Assembly: GCA_944472155.2 (NCBI GenBank)
Contig: OX235274.1
Span: 34,284,052 to 34,348,051, forward strand
DNA: 64,000 nucleotides
Direction: 5' to 3'
From: Trichobilharzia szidati
Taxonomy: Eukaryota; Platyhelminthes; Trematoda; Strigeidida; Schistosomatidae
Positions 56,245 through 64,000 of the stretch are shown piece after piece. Both the position numbers and the translations under genes were made by a program. A model generated the notes under the pieces. It saw only the letters and a program-made list of their open reading frames with translations. It searched no databases and was not told the origin of the DNA. Position 1 is the stretch's first letter, and every line of letters begins with the position of its first letter.

Positions 56245-56923
56245 CTTTGTTCAATTTTATCAATGAGAAGAATTGCATGAAGTTTCAGTGCAAATGTTTC
56301 TTGGTTGAATGCAATGACATTGGGAAAAAAGCAAAAAAAAATAGCTGATTGTTGAGAGTTTTTGAATTTTAACAATGTTCTAAACTTGTTTACAACTATT
56401 CCTACTACAATACAATGCAATGTGCTCATATTTTCCACTTAACAATGAAAAAAAAAACGAAAATCTCGATGAAGTATTCTTTTTTTATCAGATGAATGGT
56501 GATGAACTCAACTTTTATCATTCATAGAATTTTAAAGTGTCGATTGATTCAGGTGTTTAAAGAAGGAGCAGGAGAAGAAGAAGAGAATGAGAATAAAAAT
56601 TCAATGATGAGAGTTACTCATGTCTTTTGAGGATAAATACACTTCAAAATATATAAACATCTGAAGTAATTCGCTGTTCAAAAAATTCATAAAGGATATC
56701 ATCAACTTAAATGTTGAAAGAAAAAAATGTTTAGTGTTTGACCTTAGTATGAATTCAATTTGTTACACTGAATGAGTACCACTCAACAGTGTATACTCGG
56801 ACACACATATGTAGTGTATATATATGAAACAATAGTGAATAAGTGATCATTTCGGTGTATAACAAACGTTTTTTTCCAAATTAACAACAACAACAACAGC
56901 AACAACAACCTTATTCAACTTAC
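56245..56923. other. Intronic sequence with microsatellites
   Basis: A-rich runs and an (AAC)n run at 56884-56909 next to the exon donor; no gene or element motif. Confidence 0.45.
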
Positions 56924-57008
56924 TTAATGAATGAAAATCCTTTGTCCTTAAATATCCTAATTTCTTTGATTTCACCAAATTGTTTAAATGAATCTTGAAG
57001 AAGTTTTT
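56924..57008 (-). CDS. TIA1: TIA-1-like gene, RRM3 middle exon
   Basis: An 85-bp minus-strand exon between a T-rich tract with TTCCAG acceptor (before 57008) and a GTAAGT donor (after 56924). It begins with two bases that complete a Glu codon with the upstream exon (LTE), then reads KLLQDSFKQFGEIKEIRIF and KDKGFSFI, ending with AA of the next Lys. This matches the helix 1 to beta 3 part of TIA RRM3, including RNP1. The exon is small and flanked by introns of 6.4 and 9.5 kb. Confidence 0.9.
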
Positions 57009-57318
57009 CTGGAATAAAGAGGCAACGAAAAAAGAAAAAGAAAGAAAGAAAATGTGGCACAACAATTATTTTTTTATCTGCGTTTCTTTCTTTCCGACAA
57101 AATATATATTTCTTAATGAACATGTCACTCTGGACTTCTACTTTGGAAGAATAAAGAATTGTTGTTTCGGTTATAACACAAAATGATCACGTCACATTCT
57201 TGACTATACGACTAAAACTGAGGCACACCTATGACCCGGTCAAGGAGTGGACGTAGGACGATAAGGTTTAAAGGAGAGCTCGTTGACTGTGCAATAACTG
57301 GGACAGAATTTGATGGCG
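57009..57318. other. Intronic sequence, nothing recognised
   Basis: The polypyrimidine tract of the RRM3 middle exon lies at 57011-57050 (plus-strand A/G-rich). No other motif. Confidence 0.45.
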
Positions 57319-58410
57319 GGTAAATGAGTTCTAACTTTCGCCGATTCGCGATATATGCAGTGCGACTGTTAGTCAACGTCGCCGGTGAGTAGTATTGATA
57401 TAAGTATAAAACTCAGGCACTGTGGTAGAGTATAACTCCATTATAAATAAGATTTCATTTTGATACATCACACAGTGTTATGCAGTAATATTAACTGATG
57501 ACCACGTTTCGAACACAAACTATTGTTCATAACCATATCAAGACCCCAGTGGACCCAATTAAACAAAATGATATAATTTACAAAATACCTTGCAATGACT
57601 GTGAGTTGAGTTAACTACATAGGTCAAACTAGTAAGTCGGGGGTAGTCAAATTCTCAGAACATAAGAATTAAGCTAAGGGCAGAATGATTGATCCCACGA
57701 AGATAAGTAATTTAGAAAAAACTCAGCAATAGCACTGCATGCAATAACATACAACTACACAATAGGATGCGTGTGACAGAGTCAAAATTCCAAGAAGTAA
57801 TATAGGTAGGTGGAGATAGACAGAGATTGATTACTGAATCCTGCCTGGTTCATCGAGTGAATCTACACCCAACACATGCAACAGAAATGACTCAATGCAA
57901 ATACCAGAGATATGGAAGATATTATTACCAGTCAAATCAGAGGAGGATAATAAATAATCTTAAAATTCTATTTCAATTCACGTACATCATAACATTCTAA
58001 CAAGTTACTTATTTTGACTATAAAAACACTCGTCTTATTTCCCATCTGATTGTATTTGATTGATAACACTCATATTATTATTTCTGAATGTACATTATCC
58101 TATATTGATTTTTATTCAAATGTCTAATCATCAATTTCACTCATGTATATAAATGAAGTAAAAAGTTGTGTGAGTGACTTGATATGATTATGAGCAGTAA
58201 TAATTTGTGCTCGAAACGTGTTCATCAGTTAATATTACTGTATACCACTGTGTGATTTATCAAAATAAAATCTTATTTATAATGGAGTCACCGGTGAGTA
58301 CTTGTCCTGACATCCGACCTGGTGGACCCCAGTGATTATGACTTCACACTATAATTTCCAGGCAACTGAGTTCAGTAGTCACTCACAAGTGAAATCTCTA
58401 CAAACTAACT
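57319..58410 (-). mobile_element. SINE-1 copy split by a PLE insertion
   Basis: Minus-strand upstream half of the SINE (the 'agaactcattt' and 'cgcgactgttag' type motifs) runs 57319-57391, stops at CCGGTGAGTA, and resumes at 58291 with the same ten bases, then 'cttgtcctgacatccgacct' to about 58410. The part with hammerhead and tail is missing. Confidence 0.7.
57392..58290 (+). mobile_element. PLE copy with inverted ends, nested in SINE-1
   Basis: An 899-bp insertion with a 10-bp duplication (57382-57391, 58291-58300). The left 130 or so bases ('aactccattataaataag', 'cacacagtgt', 'ttaactgatgaccacg') are inverted relative to the right end ('catcagttaatattactg', 'cttatttataatggagtc'). Inside, PIKQNDIIYKIPCNDCE is the start of the nuclease (57560-57600). 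TESCLVHRVNLHPTH and similar pieces follow in broken frames. The same ends form the 174-bp element at 41330. Confidence 0.8.
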
Positions 58411-58459
58411 CTAGAAAACGGATACTTTTGGCAACAATATTATTCGTTATGACGTTGTT

Positions 58460-59050
58460 AATATCACAGAGCAGTTGTTTGGTAAATTCTTCCTGAACGA
58501 CCTAATTATAATATTCATTCTTATTTGGGTGTTTCAACTAAATTTGTAATCATTATTTCTTTCTCCGAGAATGTACATCATTGTCCTGACGTTTGTACAT
58601 CACCTGTTAACGTAATCCTTATTACTGGTCTTCGCTGCTGTTTGTTCTCGAATTTTGATGCTTCTCTTTGTGGTTATGGGATGATGACATTGATTATGTG
58701 TTGTCCTGTGACCACAATTTTGTCTGAGTGAGTGAAGTTCATTCTGACCTTGGACTATCTGAGGGGAATTGTCTGATGTATGATTCTTGCTGACAGAGTT
58801 TCAATCCCACGTTGTTAAAAATATTATTTTTGGCTTTCAAGTACTTCAAAGGGTTATTTTGTAAAATTATAGTGCATGTCTCGTACTGGAGAACATATTG
58901 GATCTGTGTAGCTGCCTAAAGACGTTGCTGAGCACCTCAAATTTTACGTCAAATAACTGTCTTTTTTGCTTTCGTTAGGGAATTTTGTAACAGTGAGAAT
59001 CGATCTGCTTTCAGACCACAACACATCGGCTGTTTTTGTTACATTTAACG
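58460..59050 (+). repeat. LTR-like repeat R4, copy 4, longest uninterrupted
   Basis: About 590 bp align with the interrupted copy at 36995-38260 from 'cagttgtttggtaaattc' to 'cagaccacaacac'. Landmarks in order: 'gatgcttctctttgtggtta', 'cattctgaccttggactat', 'gtttcaatcccacgttgtt', 'gtagctgcctaaagacgttg'. No coding content. Confidence 0.5.
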
Positions 59051-59167
59051 CAGTTGAAGATACTCATAGATAGATTCTTAGGTATTCTGATAGATTGGCC
59101 TACATCTTTTGAAGTTCACTTTAAGGTATACAATGCGTTTGAAGATTTGAATATGTATGTGTCACTT

Positions 59168-59412
59168 GTGAGAGTCAGTAGTTCAGTAGTTTAATTCTTG
59201 CCAACCACGCATGCGCTCCAGGGTTCCTTCCCAGCCGACGAACTCCTTAACCTAGCCAAGCCAGTAATAAGAGAGGTAGTGAGGTAAGGTTGGGAATGAG
59301 GCTAGCAACCCCATCCCATCAAAATAAACACCACTGCCAACAGAACTTCAAAGCTCCACCTTGAAGTCCGATGTTCCACTCGGAAAGTAAAGGAATAAGA
59401 TATTTAAAAAAA
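59168..59412 (+). mobile_element. SINE-2 copy, diverged head
   Basis: A degraded tRNA-like head (GAGTCAGTAGTTCAGTAG; CAGGGTTCCTTCCC as B box) is followed by 'cctagccaagccagtaata', 'gttgggaatgaggctagc', 'aacaccactgccaacagaac' and the end 'gaagtccgatgttccactcg' with A-rich tail. Confidence 0.65.
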
Positions 59413-60045
59413 TAAATAACTCTTTGAGATATTTGAGGAAGTATGCTAAAAGTACTTCATGGGTAACACGTTATAAATAGGTAACATAATGTCAACTTGA
59501 CAAGTTAAGAGAATATACATATACGCAAATATATATATGTATATGTTTTAACTTTTCTCTGTCTAACTGAAAGCCTATTCACATAATTTATTCAAAAATT
59601 ACCTGAAGATAACTCAAGCATGCAAAAAGAAAACAAAATATCTTCTGGGAATGAATTATTCATTAGGGTGTATTTATCAAGATAATAGTTATCTCTATAG
59701 TATTTCCTCCTTTTCAATAAATACACTCACATTTCATTGTGGCTTGTAATCTACACCATCTTAAGAATTGGATTTACTACCCCAAATCCCCTTATGTACT
59801 TTTTGAAGAATTTCAAAAGAGTAGATTGTTTGTCTATCAATATACAGAGTGAACGTGAACGATTAAATTTTGCCAGTTTACCCTACTATCTATCAGTGAG
59901 TTCATAGTTGATTGTTGTTAGATGTTTGGATGCAGTCGAAAGGAAGCACAGTGTGACGTAGTACGCGCTTGTTGCGTATCTGCAGTCTTAAAAGAACTCA
60001 CAAAAGCAATTTGCACGAACTGGTTCGTACATATGATGCTTGTAG
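59413..60045. other. Intronic sequence, nothing recognised
   Basis: Short (AT)n-type runs near 59515-59545. No motif. Confidence 0.4.
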
Positions 60046-60198
60046 CGTAAGGAGCAACGAAACGTAAACTAAGTTAAACATTAAATACCTTGGAATAGTT
60101 CTTTCCCCTGATCTTTCTCTGCCATCCCACATCATGTCGATTTCTAAGAAGATATCGCGTCTTACCTTCTACATTAAGAAGTTAAGACAATCAGGTAT

Positions 60199-61747
60199 TT
60201 TGGTGTGGTTGTGTTCTCTGAGCTGGATAGTTAATTTGCGAAGCTTTCATTGCACCACTAGGTGACATCTTCAGCCCATACTTCAATTTGTGCAAGTGAG
60301 CTTTTAGATTTCTCCACGAGTTTATTAATCATCTCTCCCTGTGACCATAGAGGTGGTTGGTTGCTTTTGTGTGTTTTCACACCTTCTAGGTTACTTGTAT
60401 TGGAACTGATTGTTTCTTTGACTTGAACTTTGACCATTTGTGTGTGAGGTTTCTTTCTTATCGGTTGATAAATTTTGTCTATTTCGATGTGTCTATTGAT
60501 TGATGATTCACTGAAATACCAGACAGGCTTCTAAAACCATTCTCTAGCATTCTTGTTGTTTCCTCTGTCTAATATTTGAACGTTGGTTGTCCCAGTCGAA
60601 TTGATGTCCGTGGTTGTCTGTATGCAGTGAGGCGATATGAGGGAGTGGATGTCATGTCTTTTGACGGCTAGTTAGTTTATGTTCATGGATACGAAGACGA
60701 AGGGCCCGTCCACTTTGGTCAATGTAGTGTTTTTCACAGTTGTTACAATACATTTTGTAGATGATGTTGGTTTTATCTTCTTTCGCTGTTGAATCTTTTG
60801 GTTGACATAGAACTGAGTGAAGTGATTTTGTTGGTTTGTGTGCGACGTCAATTCCTAAAGGTTTGAAGAGTCTTGCAGTGATTTCTGAGATATCCTTTAT
60901 ATGTGGTAAGGCGATTTTCTTTGTGCTTTCCTTGTGGGCTTTTGGTTTGATAGGTTGGCCTGGGGGTATATGTCTTTTGATGAAATTCCGTGGATATCCA
61001 TTCTTTTGGAAGACGTCCATGAGATATTTTTCTTCAATTTTCTTTAATGTGGGAGTGCTGCAATGAGTCCTCGCCCTCTTGAATAATGTTTGTATGCAAT
61101 TCCTTTTGTGTGTTATTGGATTGTTGCTGTTGTAATTCAGTATTTGGTCTGTGTGAGTTGATTTTCTATAATCTTGAGTTTCCAATTCTCCTGTGGTTGT
61201 TCTCTTGACTAAGACGTCCAAAAATGGGATTTTGTTCTCGGTTTCCTCTCCTCTTGTGAATTTGATGTTGTTGAAGACATTGTTTATTAAGTTGTGAGTT
61301 TTATCTAACTCGTTTCTTTTGATTATTACAAATGTGTCGTCTACGTAACGTATCCAAATCTTGGGTTTGATCTTTGGTAGGATTATGTTTTCGAGTCTTT
61401 GCATCACTGCTTCTGCAATCAAACCTGATATTGGTGATCCCATGGGTGTTCCTTTGACTTGTTCATATATTTGGCCGTTGAATTGGAAGTACGTTGTTAG
61501 GCATAGGTTTATGCATTCCATCCAGCTTGTGTGTTGCATTTTTGATTGTTGTGGGAGGTGTTCGTCGTTGCTGAGTAATTGTTCCATGGTCTCCTTTGCT
61601 AGTTTTTGTCCGATTGAGGTATATAATGCTGTGACGTCGAAGGATATCATTATTTCTTGTTCATCTATTTGGATGCCTCTGATTTTCTCTAGAAAACACA
61701 ATCACACCAAAATTATCCATCTGAGCTACAAATCTTCTCTATCATAT
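60199..61747 (-). mobile_element. Penelope-like element nested in a CR1-like LINE
   Basis: The 1549-bp insertion has an exact 11-bp duplication, CAATCAGGTAT, at 60188-60198 and 61748-61758. The minus-strand frame 60652-61701 (349 codons) is unbroken: IMISFDVTALYTSI, VKGTPMGSPISGLIAEAV, IWIRYVDDTFVIIK with the catalytic DD, IPFLDVLVKRTTTGEL, LFKRARTHCSTP, KNGYPRNFIKRHIPPGQP, LPHIKDISEIT, and IIYKMYCNNCEKHYIDQSG with RIHEHKL, the GIY-YIG start (Asp for Gly). The frame then shifts. Its N-terminal fingers are missing: the 5' end is replaced by about 50 bases (61697-61747) that are an inverted copy of the 3' terminus. The intact frame suggests a fairly recent insertion. Confidence 0.9.
60225..60290 (-). 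ncRNA. PLE hammerhead-like motif
   Basis: Minus strand: CTGAAGA (60268-60274), a stem II region TGTCACC with GGTGCAAT, GAAA (60245-60248), then GC-TTC-GC. Stem II pairing is CACC/GGTG with imperfect flanks. It is the counterpart of 30868-30930. Confidence 0.45.
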
Positions 61748-62350
61748 CAATCAGGTATCATTCAACCTCTATTTTCACAGTTTGTTAACTCATACATCTT
61801 ATGAATCGTTCTTTATTACCCCTGCTTCCTTAGTCTTTACTGGGCTACTCAAAAACGACAGTGTCATATTTCGAAAGGTATTAAATGTTGTCAGTGTGGC
61901 AAGTGGTGTATTACTAAGTGAGCTGGTTACTATTGTAGTCGGCATACATCTGAAATCATGCAAGGGGTGGACGAAAGCCACAATGTCTGATTCCCAGAAC
62001 CCTCTTCATTCACATATCTCCTCTTCTGTTTCACCAAGCAGGACTAGAAGTCTCATTATCAGAGATTATATCCTCGCACAACCAAGTACAAAAGCTTAGT
62101 GTTATGCTGCTCAGTCCGCGTTCTACATAAAAGTGAGAGTGTTAAGCATGAAACTTATGAATTACTACGTGATAAGCAAAATAAATGGTTCTTTGGACAT
62201 CTCTGACTTTATTGTTACTGTTAATCCCTAACCTTAACCCTACTCCATGTAGTGTTTTTTCCTTGTTGAGTAAATCGGCCTCAGTATTGTGCGAAATGCT
62301 GTGACATATTGTATCACACAAGTACTGTTTTGGAATAAGTAATCGTTATT

Positions 62351-62650
62351 ATTTCGCAGAATAGTCATTACTAGTTCATTTAATCTCTTCTAAAATCTTA
62401 TTAAATCCTAGTGAAAACTTATTTTACATTTAAACTACTTTATACACACTTACGCTTCTCTACTCCTTATTTCTATCTATGGCATTAAATCTACTTAAAC
62501 TGAACGTATAACTTCCTGTTCCTCTTAATCATAAGCTTTTGCTTTCATCACTTTAGTTTGTATGAGCATAAAAATAAACTCATAACTATCAATTATAAAA
62601 TTTTTTAATTGTGAATGTGAAGTGTTTTTTAAATCAACGAACCAATTAGA
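62351..62650. other. Intronic sequence, nothing recognised
   Basis: No recognised motif. Confidence 0.4.
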
Positions 62651-63360
62651 AACAACAGTGTTTCTGTAACTGATGTCAATCCATGATCAAACTAGAAATA
62701 CAATTCAGATCCCTAGAGAGTAACTCTTTAAAATTAATCTGTGGATTGCTAGTCACTGGCTACAGGACGAAAGTTCTGGGGATATTTCGTAAGAGGTGGG
62801 GTCCACCATGTTGGGAGTGTGGACAAATACTTCCCGAAGGCATTAGCCGGCAGTAGCTCTAAAATCACGAATTGGTAGAAGTTGACGATAGCAGGTCGGG
62901 TATGAGGACAAATACTCGCCGATGACATCAGGTGGTGGTCACGCTGTACCATGAATTAGCAGAAGTTGGATTTCATGGACCAGTAGATCGAGTCCCAGGT
63001 GTCTCAATGGTCTCCGAGTTCGCCTTGTAACCGGAAGGTCCTGGGTTCGAACCGCCTAAGAGTCCCAAACTAGGACGAAACAACTGTCTAGTACTCTCGG
63101 GTTTCCCCATGGTTCTCTATCCGATGTCAGCTCATGATGAAATCATGTAACCAATCAAATCAAATCCCTGCAAACAACACTGGAAGTTAGAATTCATGGG
63201 CCAGTAGGTCAGGTCTCAGTGTCCGAACGGTCTACGAGCCTGTCATGTAACCAGAAAGTCCTGAGATCGGACTTTGGTGATGCTTGGGCACTTATGAGGA
63301 GTCTCAGACTGGGACGAAATAGATATCCAGTTCAGTGGATCTCTAAGTGAAATCATTTCG
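62651..63360 (+). mobile_element. Tandem SINE-1 array beside a TIA-1-like exon
   Basis: Three direct units lie in a row: a tail end (62651-62725), an upstream half (62746-62885), a nearly full unit (62888-63180) with A-box-like TCTCAATGGTCTCCGAG, CCTTGTAACC arm, B box GGGTTCGAACC and hammerhead remnant (CTAAGA, GTCC-CAAACTA-GGAC, GAAA), then a third unit (63185-63360) with head and hammerhead (TATGAGGA, GTCTC/GGGAC, GAAA). Unlike the other loci the units are direct repeats. The array ends 44 bp from the RRM3 first exon. Confidence 0.7.
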
Positions 63361-63403
63361 TTTTTCAAACGTGAAAACAAACTACCAAATTGCGTCTACT
63401 TAC

Positions 63404-63496
63404 CTGTCAGTTCATTAGTTATACCACCGACATAAATTGTTGTATTTGAAGCGGATGAAGCGTTAAATACTTCTAAGTAATTCAATGGACGATGAT
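63404..63496 (-). CDS. TIA1: TIA-1-like gene, exon opening RRM3
   Basis: A 93-bp minus-strand exon: acceptor TCTTTAG before 63496, donor GTAAGT after 63404. It starts with two bases of an upstream codon and reads HRPLNYLEVFNASSASN, then TTIYVGGITNELT, ending with one base of the Glu codon that the exon at 57008 completes. IYVGGI is RNP2 of the third RRM, and the preceding linker resembles the EVxNQSS linker of animal TIA-1. The exons for RRM1 and RRM2 must lie to the right. TIA-1/TIAR proteins shuttle between nucleus and cytoplasm, regulate alternative splicing and silence translation in stress granules. Confidence 0.88.
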
Positions 63497-64000
63497 CTAA
63501 AGAAGAGATACATTGAAAAATTTAAATACGAAATTAAAAACATAGTAAAAGTGATACAAAGATGATTTCATGAATAATTTCCATCTAGGTATTAGTAAAA
63601 AAAGAGAAGTAGTTCAGAGACGAGTCTCTTTTCTTTGAATTTATTTTCATCTTTAGCTGTACAGTAGCATTCAATATACAAGTGGATAGTAAGAAAGGGA
63701 TGAATCATCATAAGAACAGTTCTTAATATTAATCAATACATATAAGAAGTTGAATAAGCGTGATAGAATCCTATAATGAGATAAATAATTTAATAAGTGA
63801 GTTCTAATCAGGGTTTGCATAGAAACAGACTATTTTTTTAATGTTACCTGATAGTTTGAGAGGATAGATGAGTCAGAAAAGATCAGAAAAACAAGTTATA
63901 CAGTTAGGTTGATAGTAATAGGGTCCTAAGCGTGATAATAGAAGCACAGCTTCAGTTTCTCCATCTGGATAACTAGAGTTTAAGCAGTGCAACTGAGAGG
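63497..64000. other. Intronic sequence, nothing recognised
   Basis: It begins with the acceptor region of the RRM3 first exon (plus-strand CTAAAGAAGAG). No other motif to the window edge. Confidence 0.45.

Larger units (their letters stand above)
60050..62350 (+). mobile_element. LINE family C (CR1-like) fragment split by a PLE
   Basis: The left part (60075-60198) reads VKHLGIVLSPDLSLPSH and KISRLTFYIKKLRQSG. It breaks at the PLE and resumes at 61748-62100 with IQPLFSQFVNSYIL, LLKNDSVIFRKVLNVVS, SGVLLSELVTIVVG and HSHISSSVSPSRT. The 3' UTR then runs to 62350 with 'gtactgttttggaataag' and an (ATT) end, as in the copy at 46400. The join across the insertion restores the same sequence order as 45810-45960. 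Confidence 0.75.

Noticed and set aside
61361..61804. A 147-codon plus-strand open frame
   Set aside because: It is the antisense of the PLE reverse-transcriptase frame on the minus strand (60652-61701).

Overview
The window looks like nuclear DNA of a digenean flatworm, most likely a schistosome or close relative. The reasons are an AT-rich, gene-poor sequence with very long introns, many degraded Penelope-like elements (PLEs) with RT plus GIY-YIG nuclease, RTE- and CR1-like LINEs, and tRNA-headed SINEs carrying a hammerhead ribozyme like the schistosome Sm-alpha repeat. I assigned the organism by pattern recognition only.

The only host gene I can name runs on the minus strand. Five exons (63404-63496, 56924-57008, 47339-47459, 39104-39600, 26295-26798) join in phase. 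The first three encode a third RRM of the TIA-1/TIAR type; the last two encode a long Asn/Gln-rich tail. RRM1 and RRM2 must lie beyond the right edge. Most of 26-64 kb is therefore intron of this gene. Two further minus-strand exons near the left end (3852-4034 and 3502-3780) encode a Ser/Asp/Glu-rich protein. They may belong to a separate gene or to more of the same one.

Almost everything else recognisable is retroelement debris. By region: 0-8 kb has RTE-like fragments, an LTR-like remnant with a broken gag, and an inverted SINE pair. 8.8-18.3 kb has several PLEs, including the longest one at 14.95-16.46 kb, and an RTE-like copy. 19-26 kb has PLE nuclease fragments, a second LINE family, SINEs and an endonuclease-domain fragment. 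27-36 kb has a PLE nested in a SINE and a cluster of inverted SINE pairs. 36-43.8 kb has a PLE palindrome inside an LTR-like repeat, a 174-bp foldback element and a PLE with its RT palm preserved. 45-54 kb has a SINE pair, a CR1-like fragment and RTE-like 3' ends. 55-62 kb has a PLE with roughly 350-bp inverted arms, a PLE nested in a SINE and a PLE nested in a CR1-like LINE. 62.6-63.4 kb is a tandem SINE array next to a TIA-1 exon.

The most notable pattern is the repeated pairing of hammerhead-type ribozyme sequences with mirror-image element ends. PLEs of several lineages carry an inverted copy of their own 3' terminus, and the hammerhead SINEs are often head-to-head pairs. Four PLE insertions have exact 10-14 bp target-site duplications that give clean boundaries and a relative order of insertion. 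No CRISPR array, rRNA gene or convincing functional tRNA gene was seen. Nothing mobile here appears fully intact.
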